From Hyphomicrobium zavarzinii ATCC 27496 (GTDB lineage Bacteria; Pseudomonadota; Alphaproteobacteria; Rhizobiales; Hyphomicrobiaceae): 64,000 bases of DNA. Made by a program: the position numbers and the translations under genes. Below the pieces are notes generated by a model. That model made no database searches. It was not told the origin of the DNA and was given only the letters and a program-made list of their open reading frames with translations. Position 1 is the stretch's first letter. Each line of letters opens with the position of its first letter. This document shows, in pieces, positions 52,399 to 60,725 of this stretch. The stretch spans positions 206,267 through 270,266 of the forward strand of contig NZ_KB911258.1 of assembly GCF_000383415.1 (NCBI RefSeq), read 5' to 3'.

Positions 52399-52450
52399 TT
52401 TCGCATTTAGCAAATGCGAAATGCTTCATTTATGCGCTGAAGCATAAATG
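52399..52450. promoter_or_regulatory. Cluster of AT-rich palindromes upstream of DMGDH-like operon 2
   Basis: TTTCGCATTT-AGC-AAATGCGAAA is a perfect 10-bp inverted repeat (52399-52421). It is followed by CATTTATGC-6 nt-GCATAAATG (52427-52450), and a nested TGCTTC/GAAGCA pair overlaps it. They lie 119-170 nt upstream of the start at 52280 and are much lower in GC than the surroundings. A second regulator, perhaps the GlxA-like protein at 54462, could bind here; this is inference. The rest of the 416-nt gap holds two hairpins and no gene. Confidence 0.5.
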
Positions 52451-52577
52451 ATCTGCATAATAGTGAAGCATGGAATCGCGCTGCGGTGCGGGATTTGTCG
52501 AGCACACCCGAAAAGTGAGCGTGCATAAGGTGCGAGCCTCGGCTCGCTCAAAGATAAAAAAGTATAAGTCGGGTTTT

Positions 52578-52610
52578 GAGCGGGGGGCATGGGAACATTG
52601 CCCCCCGCTC
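52578..52610 (-). terminator. GC-rich hairpin downstream of the outer-membrane barrel gene (distal)
   Basis: A perfect 12-bp stem (52578-52589 with 52599-52610) with a 9-nt loop. Neither strand has a clear T run after it, so termination strength is uncertain. Confidence 0.5.
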
Positions 52611-52638
52611 GTTCGTCTGGGGATGGACCCCGCGCGTT

Positions 52639-52664
52639 GAGCGGCCGTGGGAGATCGGCCGCTC
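52639..52664 (-). terminator. GC-rich hairpin downstream of the outer-membrane barrel gene (proximal)
   Basis: A 9-bp stem GAGCGGCCG/CGGCCGCTC with an 8-nt loop, 32 nt after the barrel stop on the minus strand. With the next hairpin it probably ends that transcript. Confidence 0.5.
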
Positions 52665-52696
52665 AAAGGTGAGAAGAATGCGGTGTTGCCCGCGGA

Positions 52697-54154
52697 TCAG
52701 TAGGTCAAGATGCCGATAATCTGGAAGTTGTGCACGGTGTCGTCCGTGCCGTAGGCAGCCTCGTAGCCCTTTTCGGGGAGCAGCACGCTGTAGAGTGGCG
52801 CGAGGTAGAGTTTCTCGAAAATCTGGAACTCCGCATATGCGGCAAGCTCGGTACCCCAATTGCTGTCGGTGCCGGGCGCTGTCTCACGGACTGAGTAGTG
52901 GTTGATATAGCCGCTGAGCCCCGTCCATTTTCCGATGCCGATGTCGATGTTGGGAACCGTCGAAAGGCCGATCGAGTGAACGTCCGCGTTCTGGCTGAAA
53001 GGGCCGGAATAGTTGGCTGCGATCTCGCCGATGAACCAGCCGTTGTAGCCAGTCGCGCCGTAGAAGAGCGTATCGTAGCCTTCATTCTTCGCGGTTGTCG
53101 GATCGTCGCCGGAGTAGCTGGCGAACCGGTAGTAGACGCTCGGCGTCCAGGTCGCATCGGAGAACGTATAGCTCGGCTTGATGTACCAGGCCCAAGCGTC
53201 AAGCCCCTGGCATTGAACCGGAGTGGCGCAGACATCGACCGCGCCGCTCTTCTCGCTCACGTAATTGAAGGACAGGTTGAAGTCCTTCACGCCTAGGCTC
53301 GAGTTGCCGTGAATGCTGTAGAGGTTCATGCCGTCCGAAGCCGGCGTGAACGGCAGCACGGTATTCTGGGGATCCTGCACGTCGAGGCCGCGAATGTAAG
53401 TAAAACCCAGTGTTCCGTAAGTTTTGTCGACGTAATCGACATTGCCGCCTGCGATCGCGCGCTTGCCGTTCCAGCCCTTCTCGGATTCGATGTAGAACGC
53501 ATCGAAGCGCAAAGGCGTGCCGGTCTCTATGTTGGCGATCGCGGTTTGGCCGAACACGCGGCGCGGGTTGAGGTAGTAGGCGCCGCCCTCGTTGTACTGT
53601 GCGCCGTAGCCGATGCCCGAGCTCGGCTGATCGCCCGCGATCAGGAAGCCGTCTCCCAGCACCCACTTCTGCCGGCCGCCCGAAAGAGTGATACTCGCGC
53701 CGCCCTCGCGGCCATCCGTCCATTTCACGCCGCCCGAAGCGTCCTGGAGTTGCGCGCCGTCCTCCTCGCCGATCGTGGACGCAATCGCGTCGCCGTCGCC
53801 GCGCACACCGTTGACCACGCCTGTCAGCGTGCCGAAGACCGACCAGTTCGCGTTCAAGGCACGCTCGAACTTGAAGCCCATGATGGCGTAGCCCTCGGCC
53901 CACGCCACATCGTCGAGAGGTTTGCGATTTGCGAGGCCGAACAGGTTGTAGTCCTGTGAGACGTTGAAGCCGCCAAAGCCGATCTCAGCCGTGAATTCGA
54001 CGATCGTGCCGTGCGCCTTGTAGATTTCGACCGCCGAAGCGATCGGCGCCGCATAGAGTCCACCCGCCGTGACGAGCAAAGCCGCGCCGCTCGCTTTCAA
54101 AGCGCGCCGCAAGGCTTTCATGGACGAAGAATGGCGAAGATCGGAAGCCTTCAT
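52697..54154 (-). CDS. Outer-membrane beta-barrel protein (porin-like, alginate-export type layout)
   Basis: A 485-residue protein with a long signal region (MKASDLRHSSSMKALRRALK, then ASGAALLVTAGGLYAAPIASA) and a mature part of alternating aromatic strands, ending HNFQIIGILTY with a terminal aromatic residue as for outer-membrane barrels. I cannot name a precise family; it resembles the alginate-export/porin group. GGGGGGAC precedes ATG 54154; ATG 54121 is an alternative. Its place between two methylamine operons suggests a diffusion channel for their substrates. Confidence 0.75.
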   Translation of the reverse strand: MKASDLRHSSSMKALRRALKASGAALLVTAGGLYAAPIASAVEIYKAHGTIVEFTAEIGFGGFNVSQDYNLFGLANRKPLDDVAWAEGYAIMGFKFERALNANWSVFGTLTGVVNGVRGDGDAIASTIGEEDGAQLQDASGGVKWTDGREGGASITLSGGRQKWVLGDGFLIAGDQPSSGIGYGAQYNEGGAYYLNPRRVFGQTAIANIETGTPLRFDAFYIESEKGWNGKRAIAGGNVDYVDKTYGTLGFTYIRGLDVQDPQNTVLPFTPASDGMNLYSIHGNSSLGVKDFNLSFNYVSEKSGAVDVCATPVQCQGLDAWAWYIKPSYTFSDATWTPSVYYRFASYSGDDPTTAKNEGYDTLFYGATGYNGWFIGEIAANYSGPFSQNADVHSIGLSTVPNIDIGIGKWTGLSGYINHYSVRETAPGTDSNWGTELAAYAEFQIFEKLYLAPLYSVLLPEKGYEAAYGTDDTVHNFQIIGILTY

Positions 54155-54461
54155 TGTAGTCCCCCCAGTTCTGGTCTGGCGTGCGGCCGGTGAAGCGCAC
54201 GGAAGATGAGCCATCAAAAACGAGGAGGGCATTCGCGCTTCTCGTTTCTGGGAGAAACATGCCTCAACACGGCGCGAGCTGATAATCTCAGAGCGACGTA
54301 TTGTTGGCTTTGAGCGACATGGAATGAAAAATAGAGGACTGTTGCATTTGTGAAACATTTTGTATTTGAGGCGGAATGAAGTCGTGAAAATGCAAGGCGC
54401 GAGCGAGGGAATGTCGCGGCCGTTCTGGTTTGGCGAATTTTGGCGTCGAATTCGGGGGTAT
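54155..54461. other. Promoter region of the outer-membrane barrel gene
   Basis: A 307-nt gap behind the barrel gene start. Around 54340-54395 it is AT-rich and has a widely spaced inverted pair, TTGCATTT (54342-54349) and AAATGCAA (about 54387-54394), sharing GCATTT with the palindromes at 52399-52450. No ORF is supported. Confidence 0.4.
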
Positions 54462-55517
54462 CTAAGGTGCGTATCGCCGGTTTTGCGCGACCCGATAGGG
54501 TTCAACGGCCGTCGTCGACGAAGATCCTTTTGCGCCCCGCTCCCCGTCTAGCTTCTGCTTTCTTTCGCCGCTCGGCGTGACGCCATAGAACGCCTTGTAC
54601 GATCTGCTGAAGTGCCCTGGAGATTCGAAGCCGCAGGCCACGGAGATTTGCGTGATGGAGAGGGGAGTCTGGAAGATCAATTCCCGCGCGCGCTTGAGAC
54701 GCAAGCTGAGATAGTGCTTCGTCGGGGTCGTTCCGAGCGAGTCCTGGAAGATCCGCTGCGCCTGGCGAAGCGAAATGCCGGCCAGCCGCGCGAGCTCCGT
54801 GAGCGGCAGGACTTCCTCGAGGTTCGTTTCCATGAGCGACACGATCTCAATCAGCGCCATGTGCTCCAGCCCGAACCGCCGCGCCGTCGCGATCTTGTCG
54901 TGGGGATCCCGATCCCGCGCCTTCTCGGCGGCGAGGCGATCGGAGATTTCGACAGCGCGCTCGTAGCCGAAGCCGCTGGCGACGAGGGACAGCATCAGGT
55001 GGATGGGCGCGATGCCGCCCGTGCACGTGATGCGGTTGCGATCGATCACAAAGGGAGAGTCCTGGATCGTGATATGCGGATAGGTCTGACGCACGAGTTC
55101 CGCGTCGTCCCGATCGATTGCGCACTTGTAGCCGTCGAGCAGACCGGCCTCCGCAAGAGCATAGGTGCCCCCGCTCAACCCGCCGAGCACCACGCCGTCG
55201 CGCTCGATCTGGCGCAGGAGCGCGAGCACGGCGTCGTCGAAATGAGCCGGGCGCTTGGCGCCGCCGCAGACCAGAACGACATCGAGCTTCCCGGCGTCCG
55301 GATAGCTCACGGCGCGCGCTTGGGTCAGTCCGTCACCCGCGTAGGCGGTGCGCCCCGAAGGCGTGATGACGGACCACGCGTAGTCCTCCTTCTGCGAGAT
55401 CTGGTTCGCCATCCGCAGCACCTCGATCGCGCACGAGAGGGCGACCATGGTGAAATCGTTCAGGGCGAGAAAGCCGATCCGGCGGATGGCGCGGAGCGTG
55501 GTTCGAGTTCGTTCCAT
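54462..55517 (-). CDS. GlxA-family AraC-type regulator (GbdR-like)
   Basis: A 351-residue activator. The N-terminal part is a DJ-1/PfpI-like amidotransferase-fold sensor (RIGFLALNDFTMVALSCAIEVLRMAN, VVLVCGGAKRPAHFDD) and the C-terminal part has two AraC helix-turn-helix motifs (LPLTELARLAGISLRQAQRIF and SITQISVACGFESPGHFSRSYKAFYGVTP, about residues 240-315). GbdR, which senses glycine betaine and dimethylglycine, has this architecture. It is the last gene of the importer-DMGDH-ETF operon and so is likely its regulator; the name is not certain. Confidence 0.85.
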   Translation of the reverse strand: MERTRTTLRAIRRIGFLALNDFTMVALSCAIEVLRMANQISQKEDYAWSVITPSGRTAYAGDGLTQARAVSYPDAGKLDVVLVCGGAKRPAHFDDAVLALLRQIERDGVVLGGLSGGTYALAEAGLLDGYKCAIDRDDAELVRQTYPHITIQDSPFVIDRNRITCTGGIAPIHLMLSLVASGFGYERAVEISDRLAAEKARDRDPHDKIATARRFGLEHMALIEIVSLMETNLEEVLPLTELARLAGISLRQAQRIFQDSLGTTPTKHYLSLRLKRARELIFQTPLSITQISVACGFESPGHFSRSYKAFYGVTPSGERKQKLDGERGAKGSSSTTAVEPYRVAQNRRYAP

Positions 55518-55533
55518 CGGGAATCTCGCTCGG

Positions 55534-56463
55534 TCACAGCGCCTCTTTGAACTGCGGCAGAACCTCGAACAAATCTGCCACGAGGCCGTAGTCTGCCACC
55601 TGGAAGATCGGCGCCTCCGCGTCCTTGTTGATTGCGACGATGATCTTCGAATCCTTCATGCCCGCGAGATGCTGGATCGCGCCCGAGATGCCGCACGCGA
55701 TGTAGAGGTGGGGCGCCACCACTTTGCCGGTCTGGCCCACCTGCCAGTCATTCGGCGCATATCCGGCATCGACGGCCGCGCGCGAGGCGCCGACCGCGGC
55801 GCCGAGCTTGTCGGCCACGGGCAGGATGACTTCCTTGAACTTTTCGGCCGAGCCGAGCGCACGGCCTCCCGAGATGACGATTTTGGCCGAGGTCAGCTCC
55901 GGCCGGTCGGACGTCGCAATCGCATCGCGGACGAACTTCGAGAGACCCGGATCTGGCGCGGCTGTGATGGTTTCGACGGGAGCGGACCCGCCCTCCGGCG
56001 CGGACGCGAACGCAGCGGACCGCACCGTGATCACCTTCTTCGCATCCGTCGTCTGCACGGTCTGGATGGCGTTGCCCGCATAGACGGGCCGCTTGAAGGT
56101 ATCCGCCGACTGGACCTCGATGATCTCGGAGACCTGGGCCACGTCGAGTAGCGCCGCCACGCGCGGCATCACGTTCTTGCCGACGGACGTCGCGGCCGAG
56201 ATCAGCGTGTCGTATCCGCCCGAAAGCGAAACGATGAGAGCGGCGAGGGGCTCTGCAAGGTTGTTTGCGAGCGTGTCGCTCTCGGCCAAGAGAACTTTTG
56301 TGACGCCGGAAAGCTTCGCGGCAGCTTCGGCCGCCGCCTTGGCGTTCTTGCCCGCGACCAGCACGTGCACGTCGCGCCCGATCTGGAGGGCGGCGGTCAG
56401 CGCCTTGGCGGTCTGCTCCGAAAGAGCGGTATTGTCGTGATCAGCCAGCAGGAGGATGGCCAT
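55534..56463 (-). CDS. etfA: Electron transfer flavoprotein alpha subunit
   Basis: A 309-residue ETF alpha subunit starting [22 protein letters not shown], with the C-terminal FAD domain ([84 protein letters not shown]). It takes electrons from the flavin dehydrogenase encoded upstream and passes them to the quinone pool through ETF-QO, which is not in the window. Sixteen nt separate it from the regulator gene. Confidence 0.96.
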   Translation of the reverse strand: MAILLLADHDNTALSEQTAKALTAALQIGRDVHVLVAGKNAKAAAEAAAKLSGVTKVLLAESDTLANNLAEPLAALIVSLSGGYDTLISAATSVGKNVMPRVAALLDVAQVSEIIEVQSADTFKRPVYAGNAIQTVQTTDAKKVITVRSAAFASAPEGGSAPVETITAAPDPGLSKFVRDAIATSDRPELTSAKIVISGGRALGSAEKFKEVILPVADKLGAAVGASRAAVDAGYAPNDWQVGQTGKVVAPHLYIACGISGAIQHLAGMKDSKIIVAINKDAEAPIFQVADYGLVADLFEVLPQFKEAL

Positions 56464-56486
56464 GGCTTCGCATTCCCTTTCTTGAG

Positions 56487-57236
56487 CTAGAGGACGCCGG
56501 GCTCGGCACGGAGCTTGTCGATCAGCTCGGCCACGGACTTCACCTTGATGCCGACCTTGCGCGTGCTCGGCTCTTCCGTACGCAGCACCTTGAGGCGGGC
56601 CGCCGTCGAGACGCCGTAGTCAGCTGGGGTCTTCTTCTCGAGCGGCTTCTTCTTCGCCTTCATGATGCTCGGAAGCGAGGCATAGCGCGGCTCGTTGAGG
56701 CGCAGATCGACGGTGACGACCGCGGGCAACTCGATCTCGATCGTCTGCAACCCGCCGTCGACCTCGCGCGTGACCGCAGCCTTCCCGCCCTCGAGCTCCA
56801 CTTTCGAGGCGAATGTCGCTTGCGCCCGCCCCATCAGCGCAGCCAGCATCTGGCCCGTCTGGTTCGAGTCGTCGTCGATGGCCTGCTTCCCGACGATGAC
56901 GAGGCCGGGGCCTTCGGCGTCCACGACACCCTTAAGGATCTTCGCCACCGCCAGCGGCTCGACGCTATCGTCCGTCTCGACCAGGATCGCGCGGTCGGCA
57001 CCCATCGCGAGGGCGGAGCGGAGCGTCTCCTCGGCCTTGGCAGGTCCGATGGAGACCGCGATCACCTCCGCGGCCTTCCCGGCCTCCTTCAGCTTCAGCG
57101 CCTCCTCCATGGAGATCTCGTCGAACGGGTTCATCGACATCTTGACGTTGGAGAGATCCACGCCCGAACCGTCCGGATTCACGCGGATCCTCACGTTGAA
57201 GTCGACCACCCGCTTCACGGGCACCAGAATTTTCAT
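56487..57236 (-). CDS. etfB: Electron transfer flavoprotein beta subunit
   Basis: A 249-residue ETF beta subunit: [20 protein letters not shown] at the start, the [38 protein letters not shown] segment, and the AMP-binding [28 protein letters not shown] lies upstream of the start. It sits between kinase 2 and etfA in the same operon, which supports a dedicated ETF for the demethylase. Confidence 0.96.
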   Translation of the reverse strand: MKILVPVKRVVDFNVRIRVNPDGSGVDLSNVKMSMNPFDEISMEEALKLKEAGKAAEVIAVSIGPAKAEETLRSALAMGADRAILVETDDSVEPLAVAKILKGVVDAEGPGLVIVGKQAIDDDSNQTGQMLAALMGRAQATFASKVELEGGKAAVTREVDGGLQTIEIELPAVVTVDLRLNEPRYASLPSIMKAKKKPLEKKTPADYGVSTAARLKVLRTEEPSTRKVGIKVKSVAELIDKLRAEPGVL

Positions 57237-57285
57237 AGTCGAAGGTCCTCAAGTGTAGAGCTGCTCGTAGGCGCGCAGGGGAGCG

Positions 57286-58242
57286 TCAGCTCCCCTTGCG
57301 CACGGCCTCCAGAAGCTTGCCGAAATTGTCTGCGTTCATGATTTCCTGGCAGCGCACGAAGCGATCCATCGCGTAGTCCCAGTAGCTCTTGAAGTGATAG
57401 GCGGGACGCGGGTTCTTGTTCGCCTCTTGCAGAACGCCCCACAGCGTCCACAGCAGGAACACCATGGATTTGTGCAGCACGATGCGCCCGTATTCGGAAA
57501 GCGTGGGCTCCCGGCCGAGGTAGGCCGTCAGCAGAATGCGGTCCTGCTCCTCGGAGAAATTCGTCTCGACGGCGAGATCGGCGAGATCCCAGAACGCGTC
57601 GTTGTTACCGGCGAACTCCCAGTCGAGAATGTGCACGCGCTTTCCCGTGTCGATCAGGTTCTCGGGCGCGGGATCATTGTGGCAGGCCACGTGCTCGGTG
57701 CAGGCCTTGGCAAGCGCTTCGCGGATCGTGTCGGCTTCCCGCTGCACGCGGTCATAGCCTTCGGGAAGTGGCGAATTCTTCCCGCGCAAAAGATCGAGAT
57801 AGCTCTGGGCGATGACCTTCTCGTCGAACCTGTTGCGGAATTTCGCGCCGCTCGTGTGAAGCTTGTGGAACGCGAGGGCGGCGCGGCGAACCGCATCGGG
57901 ATCTTTGAACACCGTGGCATTCATCGTCACGCCGTTCTCGATGAGCTTGGTGATCATCACGCCGGTTGCCGAGTCGTAGTAGACGAGCGGGGCGTTCACA
58001 CCGAGATCCGACGTGATGCGGCTCGCCTGCTCGTCCGCCTTCCGGTCCACGTATTCTTCAGTGCCCTCGCCCGGAATGCGCACCACGTAGTTCACATCCG
58101 AGACCGTCACCCGGTAGTTCCGGTTCGTCATGCCGCCGAGCAGCTCGATGGCGACATCCCCGGGGCGCACGCTGCCGCCCGAGATCACCGAGGCCGCGAT
58201 CTCGCGCGCACGTTTCTGTCTGTCGATTTCCTGCGTATCCAT
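57286..58242 (-). CDS. Choline/aminoglycoside-kinase-like phosphotransferase 2
   Basis: A 318-residue paralogue of the kinase at 48916, alike over the full length: GGMTNRNYRVTVSDVNYVVRIPGEGTEEYVDRKADEQ, the catalytic ACHNDPAPENLID and VHILDWEFAGNNDAFWDL. It has the same short C-terminal helix (MDRFVRCQEIMNADNFGKLL). It lies 17 nt after DMGDH-like 3, the same spacing as in the other pair, and 49 nt before etfB. The substrate is not known. Confidence 0.88.
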   Translation of the reverse strand: MDTQEIDRQKRAREIAASVISGGSVRPGDVAIELLGGMTNRNYRVTVSDVNYVVRIPGEGTEEYVDRKADEQASRITSDLGVNAPLVYYDSATGVMITKLIENGVTMNATVFKDPDAVRRAALAFHKLHTSGAKFRNRFDEKVIAQSYLDLLRGKNSPLPEGYDRVQREADTIREALAKACTEHVACHNDPAPENLIDTGKRVHILDWEFAGNNDAFWDLADLAVETNFSEEQDRILLTAYLGREPTLSEYGRIVLHKSMVFLLWTLWGVLQEANKNPRPAYHFKSYWDYAMDRFVRCQEIMNADNFGKLLEAVRKGS

Positions 58243-58259
58243 CCCTGTTTCCTCACGTC

Positions 58260-60671
58260 TCAGGCGTTGATCTTAAGTCCTTCGGGATCGTAGAGCGGCT
58301 TTGCCGCGCGCTTGGCGCCATAGACTTCGCCGTACACCTCGACCTCGTAGGTGTCGTGCTCGGCCTCCTCGGCTGCCACGTAACCGTAGACGATAGGCGC
58401 GCCGACCGTATGTCCGTAGTCCGCGCTCGTGGTGACGCCGAGCACCTTGCCGTTGCGCAGGATCGCCTCGCCGCCGTTGACAGGAGCCTTGCCGTCGAGC
58501 GCCAGGATGCAGAGTTTGCGATCGGGTCCGGACGCGGCAATCTTCTTCAGGGCTGCGTTCCCCTTGAAGTCGCCCTTGGTCTTGGGAATGAGCCAGTCCA
58601 TTCCGCAGTGATAGGGCGAGTAGTCGGGAGAGATATCGCTCGCCCAGAGCAGATAGCCTTTTTCCATGCGCAGGCTGTTGAGCGCGCGGTAGCCGAAGTT
58701 GGAGAGGCCGAACTCCGCGCCCGCTTCCCGCAGAACGTGATAGACGTGCAGCGCATACTCGGTCGGAATGTGCAGCTCGTATCCGAGCTCACCCGTGAAC
58801 GAGACGCGCATAGCCCGCACGGGGGCCGCGCCCACGGTGAGCGCCTTCATCTGCCCATAGGGGAAGGCCGCGGCGCCTACATCCTCTTCCGCCACCTTCG
58901 CCAGAACGGCGCGCGATTTCGGGCCGCAAAGGTTGATCACCGCATAGCCGGAGGTGACGTCGACGGTGCGCACCGAGCCGTCGTCCGGCAGATGACGGTG
59001 GATCCAGCCGAAATCGTGCTCGCCATAGGCGGTGCCGGTCACGGCGTAGAAGCGGTCCTCCTCCAGGCGGCAGAAGGTCATGTCCGCCTCGATGCCGCCC
59101 CGCTCGTTGAGGAGCTGGGTATGAATGAGGCTGCCCACCGGCTGGTCCATGTCCGCAACCGCGAGCTGCTGCAGCGAAGAGAGCGTGTTCCGGCCGAAAA
59201 GCTCCATCTTGGCGAACGAGGAGAGGTCGATCATCGCCACGCCCTCGCGCACCTGCTTGTGCTCGTTGGCCACGTGCTCGAACCAGTTGGGCCAGTCGAA
59301 CGAGGGCTTGTCGACAGGCTCGACGCCAGCTGGCGCAAACCAGTTCGCGCGCTCCCATCCGGCGCGCGATCCGAAAACCGCGCGCTGCTCCTTCAGCGGG
59401 TAGTAGAGCGGCGAGCAGCGGATGTTGCGGACGGACTCGTGTTCCTCGACCGGCCACTTCATCGCGTAGTGCTTGGCGTAGATCTCGATGGCACGGTCGT
59501 ACATGAAGTACTTGGTGTTGTGGTGGAAGTTGAAGCGCCGCACATCGAGAGGCCACAGGTTGTTGGCCGGCCGCCCTTCCATAATCCACTCCGCCATCAC
59601 CGAGCCCGCGCCGCCGGCTGCGGCGATGCCGTAGATGAACCCGCACGACACGAACACGTTATCGAATTCGGAGACGCCGCCCATGACGAAGTCGCCGTCT
59701 GCCGAAATGGGGATGGCGCCGTTGATCATCGCGCGCACGCCGACGGTTCCGACGACGGGAGTCCGCTTCGCCGCATTGAGCGCCAGTTGCTCGAAGCGCT
59801 CGTAATTCTCCTGGAGGAGCTGCTGGTCCCAGCCCCTGGGAATGCCGTCGCGGGCGAAGGCCGGGGTGTTGGGCTCGTAGCCGCCCACCACGATGCCGCG
59901 CACCTCTGGCTTCCAGTAGAGCAGAAGATCCGGATCGCGCACCGTTGGCATGCCCTTCGGCAGATCGGGGATGGGGTCCGTGATCAGATACTGATGCTCG
60001 ACCGCGAAGGCCGGCACGCGGCATCCCATCAGCTTGCCGAGCTCGTGCCCCCACATGCCGGCAGTGTTCACCACCGTTTCAGCCCGAATGGGACCCTTGC
60101 TGGTCTGCACCTCGACGATGCGGCGTCCCTCCGCCTTGAACCCCGTCACCTCGCAGTTCTGGATGAACTTGACGCCACGCTGGCGTGCGCCCGCGGCCAG
60201 CGCCTGGCAGAGGCTTGCCGGATCGACGTAGCCGTCCGAGTCGATGAACGTCGCGCCTTCCACGCCGTCCAGCGTCATGATCGGAAACAGGTCCTGCGCC
60301 TCCTTCGGCGTCAGGAGCTGCATATCGAGGCCGAACGACTTGGCGGTCGTGGCGGAGCGGCGGAACTCCTTCATGCGGTCCTTGGAGGACGCGATGCGCA
60401 GGCTGCCGACTTTCTTCCAGTCGATGGGCTGGCCGGTTTCCTTCTCGAGCACATCATAGAGCGCGATGCTCTTCTGCAGCATGCGCGTGACGTTGCGCGA
60501 AGGGCGGAGCTGTCCCACCACGCCGGCTGCGTGCCATGTCGCGCCGTGCGTCAACTGAAACTGTTCCAGCACGACGATGTCGGTCTTGCCTGCCTTCGCG
60601 AGGTGGTAGGCAATGCTGCAGCCGATCACCCCGCCTCCGATGATCACGATTTCTGCGGCATCAACTGTCAT
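58260..60671 (-). CDS. Dimethylglycine/sarcosine dehydrogenase-like flavoprotein 3 (DAO + GcvT)
   Basis: An 803-residue paralogue of the enzymes at 45553 and 49887. The FAD loop is IVIIGGGVIGCSIAYHL, the covalent-flavin His47 lies in HGATWHAAGVVGQ, GWERANWF is at about residue 440, and the GcvT domain contains ERGGIEADMTFCRL and GELGYELHIPTEY. ATG 60671 has GAGGA upstream; an ATG 3 codons earlier is less likely. It lies in one operon with ETF and the betaine-type importer, making a betaine/dimethylglycine substrate most plausible for this copy. Confidence 0.9.
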   Translation of the reverse strand: MTVDAAEIVIIGGGVIGCSIAYHLAKAGKTDIVVLEQFQLTHGATWHAAGVVGQLRPSRNVTRMLQKSIALYDVLEKETGQPIDWKKVGSLRIASSKDRMKEFRRSATTAKSFGLDMQLLTPKEAQDLFPIMTLDGVEGATFIDSDGYVDPASLCQALAAGARQRGVKFIQNCEVTGFKAEGRRIVEVQTSKGPIRAETVVNTAGMWGHELGKLMGCRVPAFAVEHQYLITDPIPDLPKGMPTVRDPDLLLYWKPEVRGIVVGGYEPNTPAFARDGIPRGWDQQLLQENYERFEQLALNAAKRTPVVGTVGVRAMINGAIPISADGDFVMGGVSEFDNVFVSCGFIYGIAAAGGAGSVMAEWIMEGRPANNLWPLDVRRFNFHHNTKYFMYDRAIEIYAKHYAMKWPVEEHESVRNIRCSPLYYPLKEQRAVFGSRAGWERANWFAPAGVEPVDKPSFDWPNWFEHVANEHKQVREGVAMIDLSSFAKMELFGRNTLSSLQQLAVADMDQPVGSLIHTQLLNERGGIEADMTFCRLEEDRFYAVTGTAYGEHDFGWIHRHLPDDGSVRTVDVTSGYAVINLCGPKSRAVLAKVAEEDVGAAAFPYGQMKALTVGAAPVRAMRVSFTGELGYELHIPTEYALHVYHVLREAGAEFGLSNFGYRALNSLRMEKGYLLWASDISPDYSPYHCGMDWLIPKTKGDFKGNAALKKIAASGPDRKLCILALDGKAPVNGGEAILRNGKVLGVTTSADYGHTVGAPIVYGYVAAEEAEHDTYEVEVYGEVYGAKRAAKPLYDPEGLKINA

Positions 60672-60725
60672 TCTGAGCAATCCTCTTTGCGTGCTTCGTT
60701 AGATGATGTGGACGATCCGGACCGC

